This document shows positions 17,584-27,762 of a DNA stretch of 64,000 nt, one piece after another. Under the pieces are notes generated by a model. It was given only the letters and a program-made list of their open reading frames with translations, searched no databases and was not told where the DNA came from. Origin of the DNA: Saccharothrix sp. S26 (lineage in GTDB: Bacteria > Actinomycetota > Actinomycetes > Mycobacteriales > Pseudonocardiaceae). Positions within the stretch are counted from its first letter, which is position 1; each line of letters starts with the position of its first letter. The position numbers and the translations under genes were made by a program. Location of the stretch: NCBI RefSeq assembly GCF_021390395.1, contig NZ_JAJUWT010000019.1, forward strand, positions 158,598 to 222,597. The letters are read 5' to 3'.

Positions 17584-18539
17584 CGGTCCGCCTTGATCCG
17601 GGTGGACAGCAGGTAGTTGACCGCCGCGATCGCCACGACCATGACGAACAGCGCCACGCCGATCGCCGAGCCGTAGCCGAACTCGAACTGCCCGAAGCCC
17701 TGCTCGTAGAGGAACAGCGTCAGCGTCTGGCACTGCCGCACCGCGCCGCAGGTCAGCGGCGCGCCGGTGGCGATCAGCAGCGGCTCGGTGAAGATCTGCA
17801 AGCCGCCGATGGTCGAGGTGACCACGGTGAAGATGATCACTGGCCGCAGCGCCGGGACGGTGATGTGGCGGAAGAGCTGCCACGGCCCCGCGCCGTCGAT
17901 GGCCGCCGCCTCGAACACCGAGCGCGGCACCGCTTGCAGCGAGGCGAGGTAGAGCAGGGTGGTGTAGCCGAACCACCGCCAGGTCACCATCGTGGCGATG
18001 AGCACGTGGCTGCCCCACGTGGACTGGACGAAGTCGATCGGCTCGACGCCGACGAGCCCGAGCAGCCAGTTGAGCAGGCCGTAGTCGCGGTCGAACAGCT
18101 GCGCGAACACGACCGCGGTGGCGGCGACCGACGTGATGTACGGGACCAGCACCGACATCCGGAAGAACAGCGCGGCCCGCAGCCGGGCGTGGTTGAGCAC
18201 GTGCGCGAGCACCAGGGCCAGCAGCAGCTGCGGGACCGTGGACAGCGCCCAGATGCTCACCGTGTTGCCGGCCGCGTTCCAGAACCGGGGGTCGGCGAAC
18301 ATGCGGGTGAAGTTGTCCACCCCGATGAACACCTGGTCACCGATCGGGTTCCAGTCGAACAGGGCGACGTAGAACGTGAAGGCGAACGGGAACAGCCCGA
18401 ACACCGCGAAGAGCACGAAGAACGGCGCGATGTAGGCGTAGGCCGACAGGCGCTCGCCCCACCCCCGGCCTCGCGGGGAGGCCGGGGGCGGCAGCGCCGC
18501 CGACGGGGCGGGCAGCAGCGTGGTGGTCACGGTCGTCAC
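17580..18539 (-). CDS. Sugar ABC importer permease (MalF/CUT1 type)
   Basis: The GTG at 18539 overlaps the stop of the binding-protein gene (GTGA); 319 residues. It carries six or so membrane helices starting AYAYIAPFFVLFAVFGLFPF and the EAA loop EAAAIDGAGPWQLFRHITVP. It is the partner of the MalG-type permease with which it overlaps at its 3' end, so all three transporter genes are translationally coupled. Substrate range, probably xylo-, arabino- or galacto-oligosaccharides, follows only from the linked GH43. Confidence 0.9.
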   Translation of the reverse strand: MTTVTTTLLPAPSAALPPPASPRGRGWGERLSAYAYIAPFFVLFAVFGLFPFAFTFYVALFDWNPIGDQVFIGVDNFTRMFADPRFWNAAGNTVSIWALSTVPQLLLALVLAHVLNHARLRAALFFRMSVLVPYITSVAATAVVFAQLFDRDYGLLNWLLGLVGVEPIDFVQSTWGSHVLIATMVTWRWFGYTTLLYLASLQAVPRSVFEAAAIDGAGPWQLFRHITVPALRPVIIFTVVTSTIGGLQIFTEPLLIATGAPLTCGAVRQCQTLTLFLYEQGFGQFEFGYGSAIGVALFVMVVAIAAVNYLLSTRIKADR

Positions 18540-19801
18540 TCGCCGATGGCGGTCTTGATGTTGCGGATGGCGTCGTCCCACGCGGTGGCCGGGTTGCCGC
18601 CGCTCTGCTCCACGTTGGTGATGGCGTTGAGGAACTCCTGGCCGATGGCCGCGCTGTCGGGGCCGATGTAGAACGGCTTCAGCTCGAGCAGCGAGTCGGT
18701 GTAGATCTTGCCGGTCGGCGCGTCGGAGAAGAACGGGTCCTTGGCCGAGGTGAGCTTGTCGTCCTTGTAGACCGACGGCGTCGACGGCAGCGCGCCGACC
18801 CGGGCGAAGTGCTCCAACTGGCCCTGCGGCGACTGCATCTCCTTGATGTACTCCCACGCGGCCTGCGGGTTCTTCGCGCGCTTCGGGATGGCGAGGTAGC
18901 TGCCGCCCCAGTTGCCGGAGCCGCCGGGGATGCGGGCGATGTCCCACTTGCCCTTGGTGTCGGGCGCGGTGCTGCGGATGCTGTTGAGCATCCACGACGG
19001 CGCGGACACGGCCGCGTACTGGCCCTGCGCCATGCCGGCGCTCCACGCGGTCTCGAACGAGGTCTGCCCGGCGGTGATGCCGGAGGTGGCGGCCTTGATG
19101 CCCAGGTCGAACGCCGCCTTCACCTGCGGGTTGGTGGAGTAGACGAGCTTGCGGTCCTGGCTGTAGTACTTCTCCGAGACCTGGTTGACCGCCTGGTAGA
19201 ACACGCTGGTGGCGGCGTTGTCGGTGAACGCCTTGCCGGTGGCCTGCTTGTACCGCTTGCCCGTCTCGATGAACGCGTCCCACGTGGGCCACAGGGCGCT
19301 CACGGCCTCGCGGTCGGTGGGCAGCCCGGCGGCGGCGAACAGGTCGGTCCGGTAGGCCACCGCCATGCCGCCCACGTCGGTGGGCACGCCCAGCACCTCG
19401 CCGTCCTTGGCGACGCTCTGCTTCCACACCCAGTCGAGGTAGTCGCCCTTGATGTCGTCCGCGCCCAGCGTCCGCAGGTCGACGAAGTTCTGCGGCTGCT
19501 CCACGAACTGCGGCAGGTTGTCGCCCTGGATGAGCACCAGGTCCGGCACCTTGCCGCCGGCCAGCGCCGTGGTCAGCGACTGGGCGGTCTCGGTCGACGT
19601 GCCCACCTCGGTCAGCTTGATCTGCACGTCCGGGTGCTTGGCCTGGTAGGCGTCCACGGTCAACTTCTGGTTGATCGCGGAGAACGACCAGAACTCGAAC
19701 GACTTGCCGTCCCCTCCCCCGCCGCCGCCCGTGCCGGGTGTGCAGGCAGCGAGCAGGGCCAGGATCACGGCTGAGCAGAGCAGGGGCAAGCGGAGTGTCA
19801 C
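18536..19801 (-). CDS. Extracellular sugar-binding lipoprotein of an ABC importer
   Basis: The GTG at 19801 is chosen over upstream starts because GGAG precedes it and a lipoprotein signal begins at once (VTLRLPLLCSAVILALLAAC, Cys20 as lipidation site). The 421-residue protein is a family 1 solute-binding protein: a Gly-rich linker after the Cys, FEFWSFSAINQKLTVD, and the AYPAKHP-like region AYQAKHPDVQIKLTEV near the N-lobe. It is first in the importer-GH43 operon. A LacI-type box lies 140 bp upstream and a weaker one 250 bp upstream. Confidence 0.9.
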   Translation of the reverse strand: MTLRLPLLCSAVILALLAACTPGTGGGGGGDGKSFEFWSFSAINQKLTVDAYQAKHPDVQIKLTEVGTSTETAQSLTTALAGGKVPDLVLIQGDNLPQFVEQPQNFVDLRTLGADDIKGDYLDWVWKQSVAKDGEVLGVPTDVGGMAVAYRTDLFAAAGLPTDREAVSALWPTWDAFIETGKRYKQATGKAFTDNAATSVFYQAVNQVSEKYYSQDRKLVYSTNPQVKAAFDLGIKAATSGITAGQTSFETAWSAGMAQGQYAAVSAPSWMLNSIRSTAPDTKGKWDIARIPGGSGNWGGSYLAIPKRAKNPQAAWEYIKEMQSPQGQLEHFARVGALPSTPSVYKDDKLTSAKDPFFSDAPTGKIYTDSLLELKPFYIGPDSAAIGQEFLNAITNVEQSGGNPATAWDDAIRNIKTAIGE

Positions 19802-19940
19802 GACGCTATCTCCAACGTTGGGCGAGGAACAGGAGGCACCGCCACCGAACAGCTGGCCACCGCGGGTCGGCGATTGTGCGGCAACCGGGCCGAGCACCGG
19901 CCGCACCGGCTGGTGCGAAACTTTCGGCCTCAACTCCGAT

Positions 19941-19954
19941 TGTTAGCGCTCACG
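19941..19954. promoter_or_regulatory. LacI-type operator upstream of the ABC importer-GH43 operon
   Basis: The site reads TGTTAGCGCTCACG, one half-site perfect, 140 bp before the lipoprotein start. It is the same box as at 4359 and 4456. Confidence 0.65.
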
Positions 19955-20014
19955 ACAGTAAGCTGTGTCACAACACCCGTCAAGAACCGTTGGCACCTCG
20001 TGACAACCATGGAA

Positions 20015-20103
20015 GACGACCTCCGTCGGCGGTTCCCCGACCAGGTTCGCTGTGAGCGCGAACTATGTAAGTTCGGAGAATGAAGTCCGCGACGGAGGTC
20101 GTC
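20015..20103. repeat. 14-bp inverted repeat enclosing a LacI-like half-palindrome
   Basis: GACGACCTCCGTCG at 20015-20028 is repeated in perfect inverted form at 20090-20103. The 61-bp spacer contains TGTGAGCGCGAACT (20051-20064), similar to the LacI-type box, framed by a GTTCGC/GCGAAC hairpin. It lies between the importer promoter and the 3' end of the GH43-CBM6 gene, so it may end transcription of the latter, act as an upstream operator, or be a mobile-element scar. Confidence 0.5.
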
Positions 20104-20113
20104 CCGCTCCGCG

Positions 20114-21496
<1,383 letters not shown>

Positions 21497-21537
21497 GGGA
21501 ACCTCCGAGGGGGGATGGTGGTCGGCGGTCACGGGTC

Positions 21538-22995
21538 TCACCCGGCGGGCGTGAGCCGGTCGCGGTGGTCGAACCAGTCGAAGGCCGCCACGCCGCGGGT
21601 GACGTACATGCCGACGACCCTCCCGGCGGGGCCACCGGTGAACGCCGGCGACAGGTACCGCCCGTTCAGCTCGGCCAGCGGTCCGGGGTCGTCGTCGACG
21701 TGGAACGCGATGGTGTCGGGTCCGGTGGGCTCGACACCCGTCGGCTCGTCCGTCGGCCGCACGAACGACGGCGGCACGAGGTCGTCCGTGCGGGTGACGA
21801 CGGTGAGCGTGACCGGCCCGGGGTGCACGGTCCGGCTGGCCACGACCTGGCGCACCGGGCCGATCCGCGCGACCACGTCCACCCGGCCGGACACGACCTC
21901 CAGGTCGTAGTGGTGCGCCTCGTCGCACCGGATGCTCAGGCCCGCCCGGGCCGTGCCGGGGTCGAGCCGCACCGACACGCGCGAGTCGCGGTCCCGCAGC
22001 CGACGGCCGAAGAACGTGCAGCCGGGGCGGTCGAGGGTGTCCCCGGTGGCGCGCAGCGTCAGCCAGCCCGGGCGTTCGGTCAACGACCACGACCCGTGCC
22101 GGCGCTCCCGCGGCGAGATCCAGCACGGGTCCAGGGTGAACTCGTCGAAGTCCTCGCGCGGTGGCGGCGACGGGTGGCGCGACTCGGGCACCGGCGGCAC
22201 GCCCGCGTCGCCGTCGACGACGAGCCACCCGTCCTCCTGCCGCACGCGCGCCAGGACGGTCTCGGGCCCGGTCCCGTGGGCGTCCGGGCGGGCGCCGGAC
22301 AGCACCAGCCACCACTGCCCGTCCGGGGTGTCCACGAGGTCCGCCCGGTCCGCGCCGCGGATCGGGGGGCCCCCGAGGTCGGCGGGCGCCGGCTCGAACG
22401 GTCCGCGGGGCGTGCGCGCGCGGGCCACGTCGAGCCCGTGCCGGTGCGCGGACACCAGGTACCACCAGTCGCCGACGCGGTGCAGGCGCGGCGTGCCCCG
22501 GCCACGACCACCGGGCCACGCCTGCCACGGCCCGTCCAGCACCGCGCCCGTGGTCGGGTTGATGCGCGCCACCTGCCCGGCGGGCGTGACGCACCAACAC
22601 CCGCCGTCGTCGTCCCACGCCAGGTCGGGTGCGTCGCCGGGCAGGTCGACCCGCACCGGGTCCGACCACGGCCCGGTGGGGCGCTCGGCGGTGACCAGGA
22701 ACGTGCCGCCCGCCGACGCGTTGGTCGCGATCACGTGGAACCGCCCGTCGTGGTGGCGGATCGTCGGCGTGCGGATGCCCCTGGACGCGGGCACGTCGGC
22801 GGGCAGCCGCACCTGGTCCGGGCGGGCGAGGACGTTGCCGATCTGCCGCCACCGCACCAGGTCGCGGCTGTGGCAGATCGGCACCGCCGGGAAGTACTCG
22901 AAGCTGGAGCACACCAGGTAGTGGTCCTCCCCCACCCGGCACACGCTGGCGTCCGGGTGGTGTCCGCCGATCACGGGACTGAGGTAGGCGGGCAC
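21538..22995 (-). CDS. Intracellular GH43 glycosidase, paralogue of the 15.2-kb enzyme
   Basis: The GTG at 22995 follows GGGGGAG; 485 residues, no signal peptide. It carries HHPDASVCRVGEDHYLVCSS (base Asp), YFPAVPICHSRDLVRWRQIG and RFHVIATNASAGG in the catalytic domain, and the same C-terminal beta-sandwich as its paralogue (RPGWLTLRATGDTLDRPGC, TFFGRRLRDRDS). The general-acid region is less well conserved than in the 15.2-kb copy (GRGTPRLHRVGDWW in place of WPEAPHLYRVGEWW), so the Glu expected there is absent. Activity may therefore be reduced or altered. It sits between GH27 and the GH43-CBM6 gene. Confidence 0.85.
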   Translation of the reverse strand: MPAYLSPVIGGHHPDASVCRVGEDHYLVCSSFEYFPAVPICHSRDLVRWRQIGNVLARPDQVRLPADVPASRGIRTPTIRHHDGRFHVIATNASAGGTFLVTAERPTGPWSDPVRVDLPGDAPDLAWDDDGGCWCVTPAGQVARINPTTGAVLDGPWQAWPGGRGRGTPRLHRVGDWWYLVSAHRHGLDVARARTPRGPFEPAPADLGGPPIRGADRADLVDTPDGQWWLVLSGARPDAHGTGPETVLARVRQEDGWLVVDGDAGVPPVPESRHPSPPPREDFDEFTLDPCWISPRERRHGSWSLTERPGWLTLRATGDTLDRPGCTFFGRRLRDRDSRVSVRLDPGTARAGLSIRCDEAHHYDLEVVSGRVDVVARIGPVRQVVASRTVHPGPVTLTVVTRTDDLVPPSFVRPTDEPTGVEPTGPDTIAFHVDDDPGPLAELNGRYLSPAFTGGPAGRVVGMYVTRGVAAFDWFDHRDRLTPAG

Positions 22996-23047
22996 GGTGC
23001 TCCCCCTGGTGTCGAGGTCGTGGGGCTGGTCGGGTCGGGCGTCCGGG

Positions 23048-24697
23048 TCAGACGCGGGTCCACTTCTGGTTGGCCTGGCCGTTGCAGGTCCACAGGATCA
23101 GCGTCGAGCCGTTGGCCGTGCCCGCCTGGTTGACGTCGAGGCAGAGCCCGGCGCGGACGTTGCGGACCGACCCGTCGGAGGAGAACGTCCACTTCTGGTT
23201 GTCCTGGCCGTTGCACGACCAGATGATCACGCGCGTGCCGTTGGCGGTGCCCTGGTTGTAGGCGTCCAGGCACTTGTCGCCGAAGACGCGGATCTCGCCG
23301 TTGGCCCACGACGTCCACAGCTGGTTGGCCGCGGTGTGGCAGTCCCAGATGAGGGTGGCCGCGCCGGCCGCGGTCGAGGCGTTGTCCACGTCCGCGCACC
23401 GACCGGAGCCGGTGCCGCGCAGGCGCGAGGTGGTGGCCGCGGCGGGCGCACCGCCGGAGACCTTGAAGACGGCCGAGCCGTGCGCCGGCACGCTGGCCGA
23501 GATCGGGCCCGTGCTGCTCGTCGTGGCGCCGGTCCACAGGTCGGTGAGGGTGAACGAGCCTCCGGTCAGGCCGACCTGCGCGGCGGTGGTGCTGATGGTG
23601 CTCGTCGCGCTGCCCCGGTTGATCAGGCCGACCGCGACGGAGCCGTCGCTCAGCGCCTTGGCGAAGACCTCGGTGTTGCCGTCGTCGCGCACGCGCCGCC
23701 CGCCCGCGCCGAGCCGGTCCTGGTTGACCGCGATCAGGCGCGGGTTGCGCAGCACGGCGCTGATGTCCGCGGACATGGTGCGGATGTCGTTGCCCGCCAT
23801 GAGGGGCGCGGCCATCAGCGCCCACAGGGCGAAGTGGGTGCGCGACTCGGTCAGCGTCAGACCGGGTCGGCCGACCACCAGCATGTCGGGATCGTTCCAG
23901 TTGCCCGGTCCGGTCTGCGCGGCCAGCGGAGCGGTGACGTCGAGGACGTTGCCCACGCCCATCGGGTAGCTGTTGGTGTTGCCGTTCTGCCAGATGTCGA
24001 GCAGGTCCTCGGTGGTGCGCCAGAGGTCGGCGACCTCGCCCCAGTCGTACTTGTCGCCCGTGGGCGCGTGGAAGCTGTTGGAGTTGATGCTGTAGACGAT
24101 CGGGCGGCCGGTGGCGCGCAGCGCGTCGCGCATGATGGTGAACCGGGCGACCTGCTCGTCACGGGTGCCGCTGCCGGAGCACCAGTCGTACTTGAGGTAG
24201 TCCACGCCCCAGGACGCGAAGCTGCGGGCGTCCTGGACCTCGTGCCCCTTGCTGCCGGTGGCACCGGGGAACGTGCCGACGCCCTGGGCGCACGTCTTCT
24301 CGTTGGGCGCCTGGTAGATGCCGAACTTCAGGCCCTTCGAGTGGATGTAGTCGCCCAGCGCCTTCATGCCGGACGGGAACTTGGTCGGGTGGGCGCGCAG
24401 GTTGCCCGACGAGTCGCGGTTCGGGTCGAACCAGCAGTCGTCGACCACCACGTACTGGTAGCCGGCGTCGCGCATGCCCGAGGAGACCATCGCGTCGGCG
24501 GCCTGCCGGACCTGTGCCTCGGTGATGCCGCAGCCGAAGCTGTTCCAACTGTTCCACCCCATCGGCGGGGTGAGCGCCGGGCTGCCGGGCGCGGCCTGGG
24601 CGACCGGCTCGGCGTGGGTCGCGGTGACCACGCCCAACACCGCCAGGGCGGCCGCGGCCAGGCCGAGGAGTCGTCTGCGTGCTGGAGTGGACATCAT
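23048..24697 (-). CDS. Secreted GH27 alpha-galactosidase (or beta-L-arabinopyranosidase) with ricin lectin tail
   Basis: 549 residues; start at one of two adjacent ATGs. Signal peptide ARRRLLGLAAAALAVLGVV. The catalytic barrel starts LTPPMGWNSWNSFGCG, has the nucleophile in LKYDWC (Asp171) and the acid/base in NDPDMLVVG (Asp271), then a C-terminal beta domain and a ricin-B lectin at about 425-549 (NQLW, NQKW, NQKW). It is first in an operon with two GH43 genes and has a well-conserved LacI-type operator about 380 bp upstream. A second GH27 of the same layout is at 34282-35937. Galactose or arabinopyranose removal from galacto(gluco)mannan or arabinogalactan is inferred. Confidence 0.92.
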   Translation of the reverse strand: MMSTPARRRLLGLAAAALAVLGVVTATHAEPVAQAAPGSPALTPPMGWNSWNSFGCGITEAQVRQAADAMVSSGMRDAGYQYVVVDDCWFDPNRDSSGNLRAHPTKFPSGMKALGDYIHSKGLKFGIYQAPNEKTCAQGVGTFPGATGSKGHEVQDARSFASWGVDYLKYDWCSGSGTRDEQVARFTIMRDALRATGRPIVYSINSNSFHAPTGDKYDWGEVADLWRTTEDLLDIWQNGNTNSYPMGVGNVLDVTAPLAAQTGPGNWNDPDMLVVGRPGLTLTESRTHFALWALMAAPLMAGNDIRTMSADISAVLRNPRLIAVNQDRLGAGGRRVRDDGNTEVFAKALSDGSVAVGLINRGSATSTISTTAAQVGLTGGSFTLTDLWTGATTSSTGPISASVPAHGSAVFKVSGGAPAAATTSRLRGTGSGRCADVDNASTAAGAATLIWDCHTAANQLWTSWANGEIRVFGDKCLDAYNQGTANGTRVIIWSCNGQDNQKWTFSSDGSVRNVRAGLCLDVNQAGTANGSTLILWTCNGQANQKWTRV

Positions 24698-25206
24698 CGT
24701 CCCTTTCCGAGGTGACGGGGAGGACGCCGTGACGGGCAGGGTCCTCCCGCGCCGGTGGGTGGGTGGTCGGCGGCGGTCGTGGTGGCCTCACCCCGGAAAG
24801 CCGGTGAGCACCCGGGCGGCGTCACGCGCACCGGGTCGGCTCCCGCGGATCGGGGATCGGGGGCGAGGCCGGGCGCGGGGGGACCCGGTGTCGGCGGGAA
24901 GCGTCGGTCGCGATCGGCGCCAGTGCATTCGTCGCATCGGAAGTGTCCCCACGTCGTCGTTGACGGCGCTCAGTGCGGCGCTCGGCGAGGCGGGGCGGGG
25001 TTGCGCCCGCAGCGGAGCGGCCTTGATCGTCACGCCAATGTAACTACGCGCCGACAGCGGGGTCAAAGCTAAAATTGTGAGCGCTAACTTTAGCGGAAGG
25101 CCGACAAAATCGGTTCCGAAGCGTGGTGGCACTCGCGATATCCGCGCAGCTGAGACGCTATCATGCCGAAGTTGCTCCGTTCAGCCCATTGAACGCGACC
25201 AGTGGA
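24698..25206. promoter_or_regulatory. Intergenic region upstream of the GH27 operon
   Basis: About 500 bp between the GH27 start and the 3' end of the LacI gene. The only distinct element is the operator at 25068-25094. The remaining GC-rich sequence has no credible gene on either strand. Confidence 0.5.
25068..25094. promoter_or_regulatory. Extended LacI-type operator, GH27 operon
   Basis: The core TGTGAGCGCTAACT (25076-25089) is framed by GCTAAAAT on the left and TTTAGC on the right. The same 27-bp layout, matching at 24 positions, recurs at 29580-29606. The outer GCTAAA/TTTAGC arms form a second inverted repeat around the core. Confidence 0.7.
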
Positions 25207-26310
25207 TCATTTGGGGTTGTGAGCGTGAACAACGGCGTTGCGACCCCCGGGCGGCACCGGCCCGACCGGTTTCACCGACTCGCCGGGCCGGACCGACATC
25301 GGCACGCGGTGCACCACGGGCGCGCCCTTGCCGCGCCTGCGCCGCTCCGACGCCGCGAAGAGCACCTCCACCGCTTTCGCGCCGAGCTCCTGGTGGGGCA
25401 GGGCGATGGTCGTCAGGCGCGGCCGCACCCACGAGGCGATGGGGTGGTCGTCGAAGGACACCACGGACACGTCGTCCGGGACGGACAGCCCCGCCTCGGC
25501 CAGCGCCTGGTACGCGCCGAACGCGAGGCGGTCGTTCAGGCAGAGCAGGGCGCGCGGGCGGTGGTGGCGCAGGATCTCCCGGGTGGTCTCGTAGCCGTTC
25601 TCCGGCATCCACTTCGGGCACTGGCGGGCGCTCGCCGGCTCGACACCGGCGGCGCGGAACACCTCGTGGATGCCGATCAGGCGCTCGGTGGCGGCGATGC
25701 TGTTGGGCGGCACGTCCCGCAGCCGCGGCCCCGCGCCGACCACGTGGACGCCGTCGCGGTGGCCCGCGTCGACCAGGACCCGTGCGGCGGCCCGGCCCGC
25801 CTCCACCTCGTCGGGCAGCACGGCGGGCACGGTCGAGTACGCCGCGGGCAGGGCGTTGAGCAGGACCGCCGGGCCGTCGTCCAAGCCCTCGGGCACGGCG
25901 ACCCGGCGGGTGTACATCGCGGCGAAGATGATGCCGTCGACCTGGCGGTCGTGCATCGCCTCGACCAGCGCCCGCTCGACGTCGGGGTCGCCGCCGCTCT
26001 CGCCGAAGAACAGCATGAAGCCCCGCTCGTGGGCGGCATCCAGCGCGCCCTTGATCATGTTGCCGGCCAGCAGGGACGACGCCACGGTGTCGGACACGAA
26101 CCCGATCGTCTGGGTGCGGCCCGTGCGCAGGCCGACCGAGAGGGTGTTGCGGCGGTAGCCCAGCTCCTGCGCGGTGGAGCGCACGCGGCGCTCCACCTCC
26201 TCGGAGATGCGCAGGTCGCGCCCGCGACCGGCGAGCACCAGGGACACGGTCGTGGTCGAGACACCGGTCGCCTTGGCCACGTCGGCCAGCGTGATGCGTC
26301 GTCGCCCCAC
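25207..26310 (-). CDS. LacI-family transcriptional repressor
   Basis: The GTG at 26310 follows GGAGG; 367 residues. The N-terminal helix-turn-helix and hinge are complete (ITLADVAKATGVSTTTVSLV, then ISEEVERRVRSTAQELGYRRN). The sugar-binding core runs through TIGFVSDTVASSLLAGN, ALLCLNDRLAFGAYQAL and VSVVSFDDHPIASWVRPRLT. It is divergent from the second ABC importer, with an operator-like palindrome in the 104-bp gap. Being the only LacI regulator in the window, it is the best candidate to bind the repeated TGTTAGCGCTAACA boxes and so control the surrounding hemicellulose genes, released by an imported sugar. That assignment is inference. Confidence 0.92.
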   Translation of the reverse strand: MGRRRITLADVAKATGVSTTTVSLVLAGRGRDLRISEEVERRVRSTAQELGYRRNTLSVGLRTGRTQTIGFVSDTVASSLLAGNMIKGALDAAHERGFMLFFGESGGDPDVERALVEAMHDRQVDGIIFAAMYTRRVAVPEGLDDGPAVLLNALPAAYSTVPAVLPDEVEAGRAAARVLVDAGHRDGVHVVGAGPRLRDVPPNSIAATERLIGIHEVFRAAGVEPASARQCPKWMPENGYETTREILRHHRPRALLCLNDRLAFGAYQALAEAGLSVPDDVSVVSFDDHPIASWVRPRLTTIALPHQELGAKAVEVLFAASERRRRGKGAPVVHRVPMSVRPGESVKPVGPVPPGGRNAVVHAHNPK

Positions 26311-26380
26311 CGCGATCCTCCGTCCTCATCGGACACCGCGGCGCTTGACACGCGGCCGCGCCAACCCGAAACTCCGGGAG

Positions 26381-26396
26381 GCTAACACGTTTTAGC
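26381..26396. promoter_or_regulatory. Palindromic operator between the LacI gene and the ABC importer
   Basis: The site reads GCTAACACGTTTTAGC, a 16-bp palindrome with one mismatched pair, 19 bp before the importer start and 71 bp upstream of the LacI gene. Its arms reuse the GCTAAC and TTTAGC elements of the other boxes in a tighter arrangement. It is well placed for autoregulation. Confidence 0.6.
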
Positions 26397-26414
26397 ACAG
26401 GCGAGGGAGACGAG

Positions 26415-27755
26415 TTGCGCGGTCGGGGACGGTTCGGTCCACTCGCGATCGCCGCCGCGCTGGCGGTCGCGCCGGTCGGCTGCGCGGCTCCCGGCGGCGA
26501 GCTCACCCACCCCGCGTCGGCGACCGCGGTACCGCGACCGGGCTGCGGCGTGGAGCCGGTGGTGCTGCGGGCCCGGTTCGAGACCGGTTTCCCGCTGGCC
26601 GCTGCCCTCACCGAGGAGTTCACCCGGCAGCACCCGAACGTGACGTGGGACGTGCGCGAGGAGCAGTACGCGGTGCTCACGCGCAACGCGCCGCGCCTGC
26701 TCGCCGACAACCCGCCGGACCTCGTGCGGCTGCCGCAGGTGTCCGACCTGGCGGGCGACGGCCTGCTGCGCGACCTCGACGGCTACGCCGCGTCGTTCGG
26801 CTGGGACGACTGGCCCGCGGCGCAGCTGAGGCCGATGCGGGTCGGCCCGGGCGGGCGTCCGCGCGGGGTGGGCCCGCTGTACGCGATGGGCTTCTCCACC
26901 AGCGTGACCGGGGTGTTCTACAACAAGGACCTGGCGGCGCGGATCGGGTTGCGCGAACCGGCGACGCTGGCCGAGTTCGACGACGCGCTGGCGCGGGCGA
27001 AGGACGCGGGCATCACGCCGCTGGCCGGGTTCAACTCCGGTGCGACGGCCGGGCTCGTCTTCCCGCTGCAAAGCCTCATGGCCGCCTACGGCTCCCCGTC
27101 CGCGATCGACGACTGGACCTTCCAGCAGCCGGGGGCGACCATCGACACGGCCACCAACGCCGAGGCCGTGCGGCACCTCCAGCGGTGGCTGCGCGCCGGG
27201 TACTTCGACGCCGACCTCAACGCCACCGACTACGCGCGGATGGTCGACCGGTTCACCTCCGGCCGGGCGTTGTTCATGCTCGACGGCGACTGGGAGTCCG
27301 CCGCGCTGGACCGGCGGATGCCCGGCCGGGTCGGCTTCTTCCTCATGCCGCCGGTGCGCGCGGGCGAGCCGCGTGCGGCGATGTCCGGTCCGCCGACCTT
27401 CGGCATCCCGGCGGGCGCGGCGCACGCCGACTGCGCCGCGTTCTTCCTCGACTGGGCGGTCACGGACCGCGTGGCGCGCGAGACGACCGTGCGGGTGGCC
27501 GGTTCGCTGCCCCTGGGTCCGGTGGACGCGCCGCTGCCCGCGGTCGAGCCGGGTTCGGTCACGGCCGCCACCCTCGCCGCCGCGTCCCGGGTCGTCGCGG
27601 ACGGCACGGGCATGGACTTCATGGCCAACGCCACCGGCGCCGTCCTGGCCGAGAGCTGGACGCCGCGCTTGCAGGAGCTGGCCGAGGGCGGCTCGGGCCC
27701 GGAGGAGCTGCTGCGCGGGGTGCAGGCCGACTACGCCGACCAGATCGGCCGGTGA
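26415..27755 (+). CDS. Extracellular sugar-binding lipoprotein of a second ABC importer
   Basis: The TTG at 26415 follows GGGAGA; 446 residues. Lipoprotein signal MRGRGRFGPLAIAAALAVAPVGC with Cys23 lipidated. The mature part is a family 1 solute-binding protein (LTEEFTRQHPNVTWDVREEQ, GFSTSVTGVFYNKDLAARIG, TSGRALFMLDGDWE-like TSGRALFMLDGDWES). It begins a three-gene importer operon under the divergent LacI gene. No ATPase is present. The linked xylanase and GH43 genes downstream suggest xylo-oligosaccharide uptake. Confidence 0.9.
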   Translation: MRGRGRFGPLAIAAALAVAPVGCAAPGGELTHPASATAVPRPGCGVEPVVLRARFETGFPLAAALTEEFTRQHPNVTWDVREEQYAVLTRNAPRLLADNPPDLVRLPQVSDLAGDGLLRDLDGYAASFGWDDWPAAQLRPMRVGPGGRPRGVGPLYAMGFSTSVTGVFYNKDLAARIGLREPATLAEFDDALARAKDAGITPLAGFNSGATAGLVFPLQSLMAAYGSPSAIDDWTFQQPGATIDTATNAEAVRHLQRWLRAGYFDADLNATDYARMVDRFTSGRALFMLDGDWESAALDRRMPGRVGFFLMPPVRAGEPRAAMSGPPTFGIPAGAAHADCAAFFLDWAVTDRVARETTVRVAGSLPLGPVDAPLPAVEPGSVTAATLAAASRVVADGTGMDFMANATGAVLAESWTPRLQELAEGGSGPEELLRGVQADYADQIGR

Positions 27756-27762
27756 GGTCGCG

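Noticed and set aside
24788..25132. A 114-codon minus-strand frame over the GH27 promoter
   Set aside because: It covers the LacI-type operator, has no ribosome site and poor third-position GC.
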